Assembly (NCBI GenBank): GCA_021783995.1
Contig: JAJXTH010000002.1
Span: 34,966 to 98,965, forward strand
Reading direction: 5' to 3'
Source: Pseudomonadota bacterium
GTDB taxonomy: Bacteria; Pseudomonadota; Gammaproteobacteria; Burkholderiales; Gallionellaceae
DNA: 64,000 nt
Shown piece after piece: positions 34,949 to 44,204 of the stretch (position 1 is the stretch's first letter; each line of letters starts with the position of its first letter). Below the pieces are notes generated by a model, which worked only from the letters and a program-made list of their open reading frames with translations, did not search any database and was not told the origin of the DNA. A program made the position numbers and the translations under genes.

Positions 34949-36117
34949 TGCAAACCGCGCGCGAGGTCATTCTGTATGTCGATGACCGCCTCGAGACCTA
35001 CCGCAATCCTGATCAGTCCGTCGCTGATTCCGGCAGCCGCACGCGCCTCGGGACTGATGCGCGCATGCGTGGTGGTTGCGGAATGGCAGATCGTGGTGCG
35101 CGTGTCGCCCAGATTCGCGGTGATCGACAACAGCTTCGTGCCGTCGATCACGCGCCATGCCGCCTCCTTGCCTCCCTTTACCTCGAAGGATACGATGCCG
35201 CCGCCGCTCTTCTGCTGTTTCATCGCGAGCTCATGCTGAGGATGGGTAGGGAGTCCGGGATAAAGCACGCGCGAGACACTGGGCTGCGCTTCCAGCCACT
35301 TCGCAAGCTCCAAAGCATTCGCGCTGTGCGCATCCATGCGCAGTTTCAGCGTCTCGAGTCCCTTCAGGAATATCCAGGCATTGAAGGCGCTCATCGTGGG
35401 CCCTGTGGTACGCAAAAAACCGTATATACTCTCCATGTTCTTTCTGCTGCCGAGCACCGCGCCACCCAGCACGCGCCCCTGCCCGTCTATGTACTTGGTC
35501 GCGGAGTGGATCACGATGTCTGCACCCAGATCGAGCGGGCGCTGCAGTATCGGCGTACAGAAGCAGTTGTCCACCGCCAGGAGCGCGCCGCAGGATTTCG
35601 TAATCCTTGAGATCGCAGCGATGTCCGAAATCTCGGTCAACGGATTGGATGGCGTCTCGAGGAAAAACAGCTTCGTGTTGGGGCGCACAGCAGCCTGCCA
35701 TGCCGGCACATCGGTTGCGGAGACATAGGTGGTCTCCACGCCGAATTTCTTGATCACGTTGTTGAAGAGATTCACGGTCGAACCGAACAGGCTGTAGGAT
35801 GCGACGACATGGTCGCCCGCCTTGAGCAGGCCCATCACGCACGCCAGGATAGCCGACATGCCGGAAGCCGTGGCTACACACTGCTCGGCGCCTTCGAGGG
35901 CCGCTAGGCGCTCCTCGAACATCGTGACCGTGGGATTGGTGAAGCGAGAATAGATGTTGCCGGGTTCCTCGCCGATGAAGCGCCTTGCCGCCTGCGCCGC
36001 GCTCTCGAACACAAAGCTCGATGTCAGAAACAGCGCCTCGGAGTGTTCGCCGAACTGGCTTCTCAGCGTGCCTTCTCGCACCGCCAGTGTCTCAGGCTGA
36101 TAATTTTCCTCGTTCAT
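34945..36117 (-). CDS. metZ: O-succinylhomoserine sulfhydrylase
   Basis: PLP enzyme making homocysteine directly from O-succinylhomoserine and sulfide in methionine synthesis. From ATG 36115-36117 it is 390 residues beginning MNEENYQPETLAVREG, with GAGGA just upstream; a longer frame to 36264 is not supported. Features: SRFTNPTVTMFEERLAALEG, PLP lysine in HSATKYIDGQGRVLGG, and ISVSANLGDTRT-like SITANLGDTRTTICHSATTTH. The family also includes cystathionine gamma-synthase; FLETPSNPLTEI and the length favour MetZ. pncC is translationally coupled downstream. Confidence 0.93.
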   Translation of the reverse strand: MNEENYQPETLAVREGTLRSQFGEHSEALFLTSSFVFESAAQAARRFIGEEPGNIYSRFTNPTVTMFEERLAALEGAEQCVATASGMSAILACVMGLLKAGDHVVASYSLFGSTVNLFNNVIKKFGVETTYVSATDVPAWQAAVRPNTKLFFLETPSNPLTEISDIAAISRITKSCGALLAVDNCFCTPILQRPLDLGADIVIHSATKYIDGQGRVLGGAVLGSRKNMESIYGFLRTTGPTMSAFNAWIFLKGLETLKLRMDAHSANALELAKWLEAQPSVSRVLYPGLPTHPQHELAMKQQKSGGGIVSFEVKGGKEAAWRVIDGTKLLSITANLGDTRTTICHSATTTHARISPEARAAAGISDGLIRIAVGLEAVIDIQNDLARGLQ

Positions 36118-36386
36118 TTCGTCCTCAAAGTGTAGTTCCAGTGGCTGCCACGCTCGGCGATCGGAATCATCCAGAACAATGCAGCGTAATGGCGAAACTA
36201 TAGCATTGATCCGGCAAGTTTTCTGCAGATGACTTGAACAATGACGGGTAGAGTTGTTGTCCAAACAGTTTTGCGCCTAGCTCCTGCAAGCTAGCCCTTA
36301 AACGCGCGCAGATTTTCTTTGGGCAGGCATTTATTTTACGTTGACAGTGCGACCGTGCTGGGCGCTTTACTTCTGCAGATCAGCCT
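36118..36386. other. 269-bp gap between metZ and the phosphoesterase gene
   Basis: Holds the metZ leader and promoter. An 18-bp hairpin CTAGCT-CCTGCA-AGCTAG lies at 36277-36294 without a T-run. I see no ORF or clear terminator for the phosphoesterase gene. Confidence 0.4.
36197..36205 (-). promoter_or_regulatory. Candidate extended -10 element of metZ
   Basis: On the minus strand TGC-TATAGT, an extended -10 with a weak -35, would start transcription near 36190 and give a leader of about 73 nt. The surrounding ATGCTATAGTT and a nearby CGCC are also found at the nadB promoter. Confidence 0.4.
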
Positions 36387-38327
36387 TTATTGACGATAAC
36401 TATCATCTTGTCGCTGGTGAAAATCGAACATCTGGAACAGATCGCCAATTGCCGGCGCATTAACCGGAACATATGGATTGCCAGGCAATTGCTTCGGATT
36501 CGGCAGATTGTCCCGGCTGCGGCCCGTGATCGGCGAAAGACCCCAGTTGTGCTCGATGAATTTCGCGATCGAGACATGGTCTGCGTATGTGTGATCGACA
36601 TGGCCGCCCATCGAATAGGGCGACACGATGATCATCGGGACGCGCGGGCCATCGCCGAAGAAATCCACCGGCTGGATATAACCGGAGTCATAGTAACCGC
36701 CGCCTTCGTCAAACGTGATCAGGATCGCTGTGCCGGCCCACAAATCAGGATGGCTCTGCACCGCATCGACCAGCTTTCTTGCAAAGCCTTCGTAAAGATC
36801 CATCTTAGACGAGGCCGGATGACCGTCAAGGAGCCAGCCCGGCTTGACAATCGATACCGCAGGGAGATTTCCCCTGGAAATGTCGTAATAAAGATCGGTC
36901 GTGTCTTTCAAGTGCTCTGATACCAACGCCGGGTTGGACATGATTGAGGTTTCATAGAGGAACGGGTTGCAGATATTGCAATACACGCTCTGCGGAGAGT
37001 TCGCAACAAAGCTGTTCCAGCCCTCGCCATAATATTTCCAGGAGATGCCATTGGCGAGCAGCGAATCGCCTATCGTCTTCACTTGTGAAGGGGGAATGGT
37101 GAACGCGCTGGTGTTGACGCTTCCATCTCCGTTGTAGCCCGGGTTGTAGTTGTTCAGCAAATAATAGGCGCCCGGTGCGCAGTTGGGCTTGGGGTGATAT
37201 GGCAGTGAATTCAAATAGCTCACCACCGAGCCTACGCCTGGCTGCGAGACATCGGAGCAGTTGCTGTATGAACCGCCAGAGTAACCATCCTGCGTATAGT
37301 AGTTGTTGGTACCCGGCTGTGGATCAGGATTTTCAATCTCGTTTGCAGGAGGGACAATCGGCTTTCCCTGGCTGTCGGAATAGAAATATGCATCGCCGGA
37401 ACCCAGCATGATGTGGTTTGCACCTGTGCCGCCCTGCACTGCCTGATGATAGTTGTCGCTGATCGCATAGGCCCTGGCAAGCAAAGTGAAATAGGGTATG
37501 TCGCCATTGCTCGTGTTATAGAACCCCATCGCGGTGGAACCCTCTCCTGTGCTGAGATCGTTGAACCCGGGAGGCTGTGCCTTGCCGTTGCTGCCTGCAG
37601 CGACAGTGACTTCAACCCAGGGGAAAAGATCCATCATGCAGCCGCTTGGATTAACGCGCGTCGCATGGACAACATTGCAGTCTGCCTGCTGCCATGCCTG
37701 ATAAAAACGATGAACTGGGCTTGCTGCATAATCGTCATCTGTCATCCCTGGCGTAAGAGGGAATGGACCGCCTGGCAGATTTTTCGCATTGATTATGCGC
37801 GTATCGATGCTGTGTTTCGGAAGATTGGTCGCACCTGTCGTCAAGAGCGCGATGTCTTTGGAAAGAAGTGCGCCGCTTGCAGCCGTTTCGGCTGCGGAGA
37901 GGGATGCCATGGGCGGGGGTTTGGCGTCGCTCGCGCTTGTGCTCGCTTCGCCAGTCATCGGGGCCGGAAGAATTCGATAGGGTTTCTTCGCGCTTGGATT
38001 TATCGTGAACTTGGCAGGCCCTGTCAGGTTAGCCTGGTATTGCATGGCCTGTGCAAAATTGGGGCCAGGCGTGCCATCGACATTTATTATGCCCTTGGAC
38101 AGCAGGTTGGATACCTTTTCACCGCGGGGCGGGCGGTAGGTCCCGAACAGATGATCAAATGTCCTGTTCTCGCCTATGATCACGATCACATGCTTGATGG
38201 GCGTTGCCGTGTGCGCTTCCTCTTGGTCAGCGGATGCCAGTGCAGGCATGCCCAGCGCAAGTAATCCGAAACATGCAAGCGTGACGCTTGTCGCAATGCG
38301 CTTATGGCACAGATATTTCTGATTCAT
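36387..38327 (-). CDS. Secreted alkaline-phosphatase-fold phosphoesterase (phospholipase C/acid phosphatase family)
   Basis: 646 residues with a signal peptide (cleavage near ALASA). The mature protein begins with PIKHVIVIIGENRTFDHLFGTY, the metal and nucleophile motif of the PF04185 phosphoesterase family (non-haemolytic phospholipase C, AcpA). Further family blocks are DNYHQAVQGGTGANHIMLGS, KPGWLLDGHPAS, ILITFDEGGGYYDSG and GPRVPMIIVSPYS with HVDHTYADHVSIAKFIEHNW. It is expected to hydrolyse phosphate esters outside the cytoplasm, perhaps for phosphate supply. A 12-bp gap separates it from the DUF3147 gene upstream on the same strand. Confidence 0.88.
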   Translation of the reverse strand: MNQKYLCHKRIATSVTLACFGLLALGMPALASADQEEAHTATPIKHVIVIIGENRTFDHLFGTYRPPRGEKVSNLLSKGIINVDGTPGPNFAQAMQYQANLTGPAKFTINPSAKKPYRILPAPMTGEASTSASDAKPPPMASLSAAETAASGALLSKDIALLTTGATNLPKHSIDTRIINAKNLPGGPFPLTPGMTDDDYAASPVHRFYQAWQQADCNVVHATRVNPSGCMMDLFPWVEVTVAAGSNGKAQPPGFNDLSTGEGSTAMGFYNTSNGDIPYFTLLARAYAISDNYHQAVQGGTGANHIMLGSGDAYFYSDSQGKPIVPPANEIENPDPQPGTNNYYTQDGYSGGSYSNCSDVSQPGVGSVVSYLNSLPYHPKPNCAPGAYYLLNNYNPGYNGDGSVNTSAFTIPPSQVKTIGDSLLANGISWKYYGEGWNSFVANSPQSVYCNICNPFLYETSIMSNPALVSEHLKDTTDLYYDISRGNLPAVSIVKPGWLLDGHPASSKMDLYEGFARKLVDAVQSHPDLWAGTAILITFDEGGGYYDSGYIQPVDFFGDGPRVPMIIVSPYSMGGHVDHTYADHVSIAKFIEHNWGLSPITGRSRDNLPNPKQLPGNPYVPVNAPAIGDLFQMFDFHQRQDDSYRQ

Positions 38328-38339
38328 TATGTCTCCCTA

Positions 38340-38696
38340 TCACAAATCGATCCCCATGCGGCGCAACAGAGGGAGAAGTGCGATATATGATCCCGCAGTC
38401 GCAGCCACGGAAAGAAAGAGGCTCACCCAGAATCCCAACCCGTGCCTTAGCAGGAAAGGAAGCATCAGGAACAGAATGAGTGAAGGAAGAACGAGCCAGA
38501 AAATCTGAAATGAAAGCTCGCTGATGCGCTCGGGCGGCGAAGATTCGAAGTGCATCCAGACAAATGCAAGCAGCGATGTGAGGGGTAACGATGCGACCAG
38601 TGCCGCAAAGCCACTAGAGCGCTTTGAGATTTCAGAAATCGCAACGATGAGTAGCGCCGAAACAATGACTTTGATTGCATAGTAAAGCATTGCCAT
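38340..38696 (-). CDS. DUF3147 family membrane protein
   Basis: 118 residues with four hydrophobic segments filling almost the whole chain (YAIKVIVSALLIVAISEIS; AALVASLPLTSLLAFVWMHF; FWLVLPSLILFLMLPFLL; FWVSLFLSVAATAGSYIALL). The ISEISKRSSGFAALVASLPL motif is characteristic of DUF3147/GlpM-like small membrane proteins. Function unknown. It lies just upstream of the phosphoesterase gene on the same strand and may be co-transcribed. Confidence 0.75.
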   Translation of the reverse strand: MAMLYYAIKVIVSALLIVAISEISKRSSGFAALVASLPLTSLLAFVWMHFESSPPERISELSFQIFWLVLPSLILFLMLPFLLRHGLGFWVSLFLSVAATAGSYIALLPLLRRMGIDL

Positions 38697-38774
38697 GGCG
38701 TCCTTAAGTCGGGCCAGAAAACAGCCTTGCCGGTATTAAGGGCATCGAGATCATTGCCCGAACTAAGTTAATCT

Positions 38775-38849
38775 TGGTGTCCTCGACAGGAATCGAACCT
38801 GTAATTGCCCCTTAGGAGGGGGCGGTTATATCCATTTAACTACGGGGAC
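38775..38849 (-). tRNA. tRNA-Arg (anticodon CCU)
   Basis: A 75-nt tRNA including an encoded CCA. It has the D arm GTTAAATGGATATAAC, anticodon stem GCCCC/GGGGC around the loop CTCCTAA (anticodon CCT, reading AGG), and T arm ACAGG-TTCGATT-CCTGT. The acceptor stem GTCCCCG/CGAGGAC has one C-A mismatch at positions 5 and 68. It closely resembles E. coli tRNA-Arg(CCU). Its own promoter lies at 38859-38887. Confidence 0.96.
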
Positions 38850-38858
38850 AGAGTGCGT

Positions 38859-38887
38859 ATTCTACCGCAATTATTCTGCAATCTGAA
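38859..38887 (-). promoter_or_regulatory. Candidate promoter of tRNA-Arg
   Basis: On the minus strand TTCAGA (38882-38887), a 17-bp spacer and TAGAAT (38859-38864). The predicted start is 2-3 bases before the mature tRNA 5' end. Confidence 0.55.
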
Positions 38888-38941
38888 CCCTCACGCTGGT
38901 ATCATGTCTGGCCTCGCAATTCATCCACCAGGGAGACCACC

Positions 38942-39490
38942 ATGAAAAGGCTGATACTCATCGCCACCGCGATCATAGTGCTGTTCATTGCGCGCGCTGC
39001 GCTGGCGGGCGACCCGCCGCAGGCAGGCCAGATGGCGCCCGATTTCAATCTGCCAGACCAGCATGGCACGCAGCACAACCTCGCGGAGTTCCGCGGAAAA
39101 TATCTTGTGCTCTACTTCTATCCCAAGGACGACACGCCTGGTTGCACAGAAGAGGCATGCAATTTCCGGGATGATTTGAGCAAGCTCAAACAGATGGACG
39201 CGCAGGTGGTGGGCATAAGCATCGACAACCCCTACAATCATGCCGAATTTGCGAAGAAATACCACCTGCCTTTTCCGCTGCTCGCAGACAGGGAAGGCAA
39301 GGTTGCGGAAAGCTATGGTGCCGAGCGCAATCTGGGCCTTTTCAAGGTCGCCAAACGCTACACCTTCCTGATCGACCCGCAAGGCAGAATCAGCAAGGTT
39401 TATCTGAGTGTGGACACATCCCGCCATTCGGTCGAAATCATAGACGACCTGAAAAAACTGACAACCGACAGCAAGCCTGCAAAGGCATAA
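38942..39490 (+). CDS. Exported peroxiredoxin (BCP/PrxQ type)
   Basis: Thiol peroxidase of 182 residues with an N-terminal signal peptide (hydrophobic 4-20, cleavage near ARAALA), so it acts in the periplasm, unlike cytoplasmic Bcp. The core has APDFNLPDQHG, YFYPKDDTPGCTEEACNFRD (peroxidatic Cys and a second Cys five positions on, the PrxQ pair), FPLLADREGKVAESYGA and RYTFLIDPQGRISKVY. It would remove hydroperoxides formed near the outer side of the membrane. A possible promoter is CTGCAA/TATCAT (38876-38905); a GGGAGA ribosome site precedes the ATG. Confidence 0.9.
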   Translation: MKRLILIATAIIVLFIARAALAGDPPQAGQMAPDFNLPDQHGTQHNLAEFRGKYLVLYFYPKDDTPGCTEEACNFRDDLSKLKQMDAQVVGISIDNPYNHAEFAKKYHLPFPLLADREGKVAESYGAERNLGLFKVAKRYTFLIDPQGRISKVYLSVDTSRHSVEIIDDLKKLTTDSKPAKA

Positions 39491-39506
39491 ACATTCATAC
39501 CGTATC

Positions 39507-41411
39507 ATGCCATACATTACGCTCGACAAAGCAAGTCTGGCCTTCGGCCACGTGGCCCTGCTTGACCATGCCGACTTCCAGCTCGACGAGGGCGAGCGCG
39601 TTGGCCTCATTGGACGCAACGGCGGCGGCAAGTCCAGCATGATGCGCGTTCTGGCAGGTCATGCAACGCTCGATGACGGTCTGGTGTGGAAAGCCCCTAC
39701 CGCTCGCATCTGTTACGTGAGCCAGGAACCGGCACTCGATCCCGAAGACAGCGTGTTCGACGCCGTCGCCAAAGGGCTCGGCAGGCTGCAGCAACTGCTG
39801 CACGATTATCATCACGTCTCTCATCAACTGGGCGAGCCCGATGCGGATTACGACAGGTTACTGGAAGAGATGCAGCGCCTGCAGACGGAACTCGAGGCGC
39901 TGGATGGCTGGTCCGTCAAGACGCGCATCGAGACCGCGATAGCGAAGCTCAGTCTCGATCCGGACAAGCGGGTGGGCAACCTCTCCGGCGGACAGAGAAA
40001 GCGTGTTGCGTTGGCACAGGCCCTGGTCACCGAGCCTGACGTGCTGATCCTGGACGAGCCGACCAACCATCTTGACTTCGACTCCATCGAATGGCTGGAA
40101 GGTCTGCTGAACAACTTTGCGGGCAGCGTGCTCTTCGTCACTCACGACAGGAGATTCCTGGACAATGTCGCGACGCGCATCGTGGAACTCGACCGCGGCA
40201 GGCTCGCCCCCTTCCCCGGAAACTTCAGCGCATATCTTGCGATAAAGGAGCGCATGCTTGCCGACGAGGCAGTGGTGAACGCGAAGTTCGACAAGGTGCT
40301 GGCGCAGGAGGAAGTATGGATACGCCAGGGTGTGAAGGCGCGCCGCACCCGAAACGAAGGTCGCGTGCTGCGACTGGAGCAACTGCGCCGCGAACGCGCC
40401 GCACGGCGCGAAAAAGTCGGCAAGGTCGAAATGACAGTCGACAGCGGCGAGCGTTCAGGCAAGCTGGTCGCCGAGCTCATCGATGTCAGCAAATCCTATG
40501 GGGAACGTACGCTGATCAAAAACTTCTCCTGCCGCATCCAGCGCGGCGACAAGATAGGCCTCCTGGGCCCGAACGGCGCGGGCAAGAGCACGCTGCTCAA
40601 GATCATCCTGGGAGAAGTCAAGCCAGATTCAGGTTCGGTCCGGCTGGGCACCAAAATATCGGTCGCCTACTTCGACCAGTTGCGCGCACAGTTGAACGAT
40701 GAAGCCACGCTCGCCGACACGATAAGCCAGGGCTCGGATTACATCGATATCTCAGGCCAGAGAAAGCATGTGATCAGCTATCTGGGCGATTTCCTTTTTC
40801 CACCGGAGCGCGCAAGATCGCCCGTGAAGAGCTGCTCGGGCGGAGAGCGCAACCGCCTGCTTTTGGCTAGGCTTTTCACTCAGCCCGCCAACGTGCTGGT
40901 GCTGGACGAGCCCACCAACGATCTCGACATCGAGACGCTCGAACTTCTGGAGGAGTTGCTCGCCAATTACGACGGAACGCTTTTTCTGGTGAGTCACGAC
41001 AGGGCGTTTCTGGACAATGTGGTGACGCAGGTAATCGCCTTCGAAGGCGATGGAAAACTCGTCGAATACATAGGCGGCTATGAAGACTGGGTGAGGGTCA
41101 AGAAATTCCAGGAAGCTGCAAAGTCCTCGCCTCAGCCCCGCCCCGCTCCTGCCCCCGCAGCTGCCGCGGAAAAGCCAAAGACAGCCGACAAGCTAAGCTA
41201 CAAGGAAGGGCGCGAACTTGAAGAACTGCCAGGCCGCATCGAGGCGCTGGAGAAGGAGCAGATCGACATCGCCGCTCATCTCGCAGACGGCGCAATTTTC
41301 AGGAACGACGCCAGGCGGGCAAAACAGTTGCAGTCGCGCAGCGATGAGATAGAAGAGACGCTTTTGAACCTGATGGAACGCTGGGAAACGCTGGAAAAAC
41401 GCGTCAGCTAG
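39507..41411 (+). CDS. uup: ABC-F family ATPase Uup
   Basis: 634 residues with two cytoplasmic ABC domains and no membrane part. First domain: Walker A GLIGRNGGGKSSMM, signature LSGGQRKRVALAQAL, Walker B LILDEPTNHLD. Second: GLLGPNGAGKSTLL, CSGGERNRLLLARL, LVLDEPTNDLD. The linker between them and a C-terminal coiled coil of about 70 residues (LPGRIEALEKEQIDIAAHL), after an Ala/Pro-rich stretch, are typical of Uup. ABC-F proteins act on ribosomes; Uup also affects transposon excision and DNA structures. It begins 16 bp after the peroxiredoxin stop and overlaps the convergent glnE by 8 bases. Confidence 0.93.
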   Translation: MPYITLDKASLAFGHVALLDHADFQLDEGERVGLIGRNGGGKSSMMRVLAGHATLDDGLVWKAPTARICYVSQEPALDPEDSVFDAVAKGLGRLQQLLHDYHHVSHQLGEPDADYDRLLEEMQRLQTELEALDGWSVKTRIETAIAKLSLDPDKRVGNLSGGQRKRVALAQALVTEPDVLILDEPTNHLDFDSIEWLEGLLNNFAGSVLFVTHDRRFLDNVATRIVELDRGRLAPFPGNFSAYLAIKERMLADEAVVNAKFDKVLAQEEVWIRQGVKARRTRNEGRVLRLEQLRRERAARREKVGKVEMTVDSGERSGKLVAELIDVSKSYGERTLIKNFSCRIQRGDKIGLLGPNGAGKSTLLKIILGEVKPDSGSVRLGTKISVAYFDQLRAQLNDEATLADTISQGSDYIDISGQRKHVISYLGDFLFPPERARSPVKSCSGGERNRLLLARLFTQPANVLVLDEPTNDLDIETLELLEELLANYDGTLFLVSHDRAFLDNVVTQVIAFEGDGKLVEYIGGYEDWVRVKKFQEAAKSSPQPRPAPAPAAAAEKPKTADKLSYKEGRELEELPGRIEALEKEQIDIAAHLADGAIFRNDARRAKQLQSRSDEIEETLLNLMERWETLEKRVS

Positions 41412-44097
41412 ATGCGCCCAAGAGCTTACCCCACAGCTCCCGGCACGGCCCCGTGTCTATCTCGTCTTCAGGGACACGGCATGGAGAGACATCGTTGAGC
41501 CGCATTCTGTGCTGTACCCTGCGAAGCATACGATAAAGCTCACGCACCTTTTCGGATAGCTCCGCGTCGATCAGCCCAAGCTCTGCCGCCGTCTTCAGAA
41601 GCGCCAGATTACCCGAGTTCGCAAGCAGTTCAGGATGCTGATGCGCGTGCGCCAGAACCAGGTACTGCACCATGAATTCGATGTCCACCATGCCGCCGCT
41701 GTCGTGCTTGATGTCAAAAAGCGCACTGTGGTTGGGATGGCCTTCATGCATCTTCAGCCGCATCTTCACGATTTCATCCCGAAGCTTGCCGAAATCGCGC
41801 GGCAGCATCAAGACTTCGCGCCTTATCTCCCCGAACGCCTCCCCTATCCTGCTGTCGCCCGCGCAAAAGCGCGCGCGGGTCAGCGCCTGATGTTCCCAGA
41901 CCCAGGCCTCGTTCATCTGATAGTCCCTGAATGCAGAGACGGAGCTGACCAGAAGGCCGCTTGCGCCATTGGGGCGCAGCCTGAGATCGGTTTCATAAAG
42001 GCGTCCGGATGTCGTGTAGCTGCCGAGCATCGCATTGATGCTCTGGCCAAGGCGCGCATAGTTCTCCTGCGCATCGGGATGATCGTCGTCGTACAGGAAC
42101 ACCATGTCGATGTCGGAGGCGTAGCCCATCTCGCGCCCGCCCAGCTTGCCATAGGCGATGATCGCGAAGCGCGCATCAGGCGCATGCTTTTTCCGCGCAT
42201 TCGTCCAGCAAAGCTTGAGCACCCGCCCCAGGACCATATCTGCAAGATCGCTCAGATGATCGCTCAGCTTCTCAAGCGGCAATAGACCCTGCAAATCCAT
42301 CGCGAGCAGATAGAAGACCTGTTCCTGCTGGACCTGGTGCAGCACATCAAGCTGCCTCTCCGCATCGAGCCCGGAAAGCCTTTCATCGAGATCGCGTTCG
42401 ATATCCGGCCAGGATGGCGGCTGATAGAATTCGCGCGCATCCAAAAGTTCATCGAACAGCGCCGGGTGTTGTGCAAGATAGCTTGCCGCCCAGCTGCTTG
42501 CCGCGAGCAGACGCGCCAGTCTTTTCAACGCTTCGGGATATTCCGCAAGGAAGGCAAGATAGGAGACGCGGCGCATCACCGCATCCAGAAGATCGAGCAG
42601 CCTTGCGAGCGTTGCATCGGGATCTTTGCTTTCAGAGGAAAGTGCAACGATCTGCGGGATCAGCACATCGACCCGCTGCCTTGCCGCGTCTGACAGCTGG
42701 CGGCTCTGCAGCTGCATCAGCCGCTCCGCGCTGGAAGCAGAAAAGCCGGACCTTGCAAGCATCTTCCCAAGCTCCTCGATGCCGCCACCTTCCTTCCAGA
42801 AGGAATTATGTCCGTCATCAGGAGAGGCAAAGATCTGCCCGAATTGTGCGCTCACAAGACTCCTGTGTCTATCGAGCTCCAAAAGCAGGGACGCACGATC
42901 CGGATATCCCATCGCCTCTGCGATGATCTGCATGTCCTCTTCCGTTTCAGGCAGTTCCTGGGTCTGTTGGTCGTCCAGGTACTGCAACCTATGCTCCAGG
43001 TTACGCAGGAACACATAGGCCTCATCCAGCCGCACGGCAATTTCGGCAGACAGGAGACCGAGTTCGACGAGCCTGCCCAGCACTTCCCTTGTCGGCAATA
43101 TGCGCAGCCTCTCATCCCTTCCACCCCGTATTAGCTGAAAGACCTGTGCCATGAATTCGATCTCGCGTATACCGCCAGGCCCAAGCTTGATGTTGTTCAG
43201 CCGGTCGCGCCTCTGCACTTCCTGGCGTATCTGCGCATGCAGCTTGCGCATCGAGTCTATCGCGCTGAAATCCAGATACTTTCTGTACACGAAAGGCTGA
43301 TATATCCGGCTCAGATCATCCAGATAGCGGCTTTCTTCAGGCGCGACCAGCCGCGCCTTGATCCAGGCATAACGCTCCCATTCCCTTCCCTGGCTGACTA
43401 GGTATTCCTCGAGCCCGGCAAAACTCATCACCAGGGGGCCGCTTTCGCCGTAAGGTCTCAGCCGCATGTCCACGCGGAACACATAACCATCGCTCGTGGC
43501 CTCGTTGACCATGCTGATCAGGCGGCGCGCGAGCCGGGTGAAGAACTCGTGGTTGCCCAGCCTCCGGCTTCCGTCCGTCTCTCCGTTTTCGGCGTAGAGA
43601 AAAATCAGGTCTATGTCGGACGAGACATTGAGTTCTCCACCGCCCAGCTTGCCCATGCCGATTACCAGCATTTCCTGTTCCAGCTGACTTGCTTCACCGA
43701 GCGGCCTTCCGAACTGAGCCTGAAGGGACTTCGTCAGACAGCCAAGTCCGCGTCTTAGCACAAGCTCGGCGAGAAAGGTCATGGCCTGTATCACTTCATC
43801 GAAATCGCCAAGGCCGTTGATGTCGCGCAATATCAGCCTGACCATCACCTGTCTGCGAAGATGGCGCATTGCCCGTGCAAGGTCCTCCTCGCTCGCAAGA
43901 TCTGCACCCGACTGATCTAGCGCGAGTTCGATCTGATCCGGTGTGCATCTTTGCAGGTAGTTTTCCTGTAGCCAGCCTAGAAGCCCGGGATCGGCCTCAA
44001 GCAGTCGCCTCGCATAGCGGCTGCAGCGCATCGCCTTTTGCAGCAGGATGGGAAATGGGGTCTGCCTTTCGTCTTGAGTGTTCATATTGGATGGCAT
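41404..44097 (-). CDS. glnE: Glutamine synthetase adenylyltransferase/deadenylase
   Basis: Bifunctional enzyme that adenylylates and de-adenylylates glutamine synthetase under control of PII. The 897 residues (E. coli 946) contain two nucleotidyltransferase domains: GGGELNVSSDIDLIFLY in the N-terminal half and GGREMGYASDIDMVFLYDD in the C-terminal half, each with the catalytic D-x-D; ELRLRPNG-like TDLRLRPNGASGLLVSS and FRVDMRLRPYGESGPL follow them. The C-terminal helical region ends with RRVQHRMRLND. ATG 44095-44097 is used; ATG 44083-44085 (MNTQDERQ) is an alternative. It is divergent from yhdP. Confidence 0.96.
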   Translation of the reverse strand: MPSNMNTQDERQTPFPILLQKAMRCSRYARRLLEADPGLLGWLQENYLQRCTPDQIELALDQSGADLASEEDLARAMRHLRRQVMVRLILRDINGLGDFDEVIQAMTFLAELVLRRGLGCLTKSLQAQFGRPLGEASQLEQEMLVIGMGKLGGGELNVSSDIDLIFLYAENGETDGSRRLGNHEFFTRLARRLISMVNEATSDGYVFRVDMRLRPYGESGPLVMSFAGLEEYLVSQGREWERYAWIKARLVAPEESRYLDDLSRIYQPFVYRKYLDFSAIDSMRKLHAQIRQEVQRRDRLNNIKLGPGGIREIEFMAQVFQLIRGGRDERLRILPTREVLGRLVELGLLSAEIAVRLDEAYVFLRNLEHRLQYLDDQQTQELPETEEDMQIIAEAMGYPDRASLLLELDRHRSLVSAQFGQIFASPDDGHNSFWKEGGGIEELGKMLARSGFSASSAERLMQLQSRQLSDAARQRVDVLIPQIVALSSESKDPDATLARLLDLLDAVMRRVSYLAFLAEYPEALKRLARLLAASSWAASYLAQHPALFDELLDAREFYQPPSWPDIERDLDERLSGLDAERQLDVLHQVQQEQVFYLLAMDLQGLLPLEKLSDHLSDLADMVLGRVLKLCWTNARKKHAPDARFAIIAYGKLGGREMGYASDIDMVFLYDDDHPDAQENYARLGQSINAMLGSYTTSGRLYETDLRLRPNGASGLLVSSVSAFRDYQMNEAWVWEHQALTRARFCAGDSRIGEAFGEIRREVLMLPRDFGKLRDEIVKMRLKMHEGHPNHSALFDIKHDSGGMVDIEFMVQYLVLAHAHQHPELLANSGNLALLKTAAELGLIDAELSEKVRELYRMLRRVQHRMRLNDVSPCRVPEDEIDTGPCRELWGKLLGASS

Positions 44098-44204
44098 TCA
44101 CGATAGAATGTGCATCATTGTCCTACGATCGGCTGCCAGTAGCTAGGTCGCAAGCTCGATCACAACCGGATCATCAACTCTCACCCAGCAATCCGAATGA
44201 ACAC

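Noticed and set aside
43869..44204. N-terminal extension of the yhdP reading frame (112 codons)
   Set aside because: It lies inside glnE on the opposite strand, has no similarity to the family, and ATG 44205 gives the expected membrane anchor at the N terminus.
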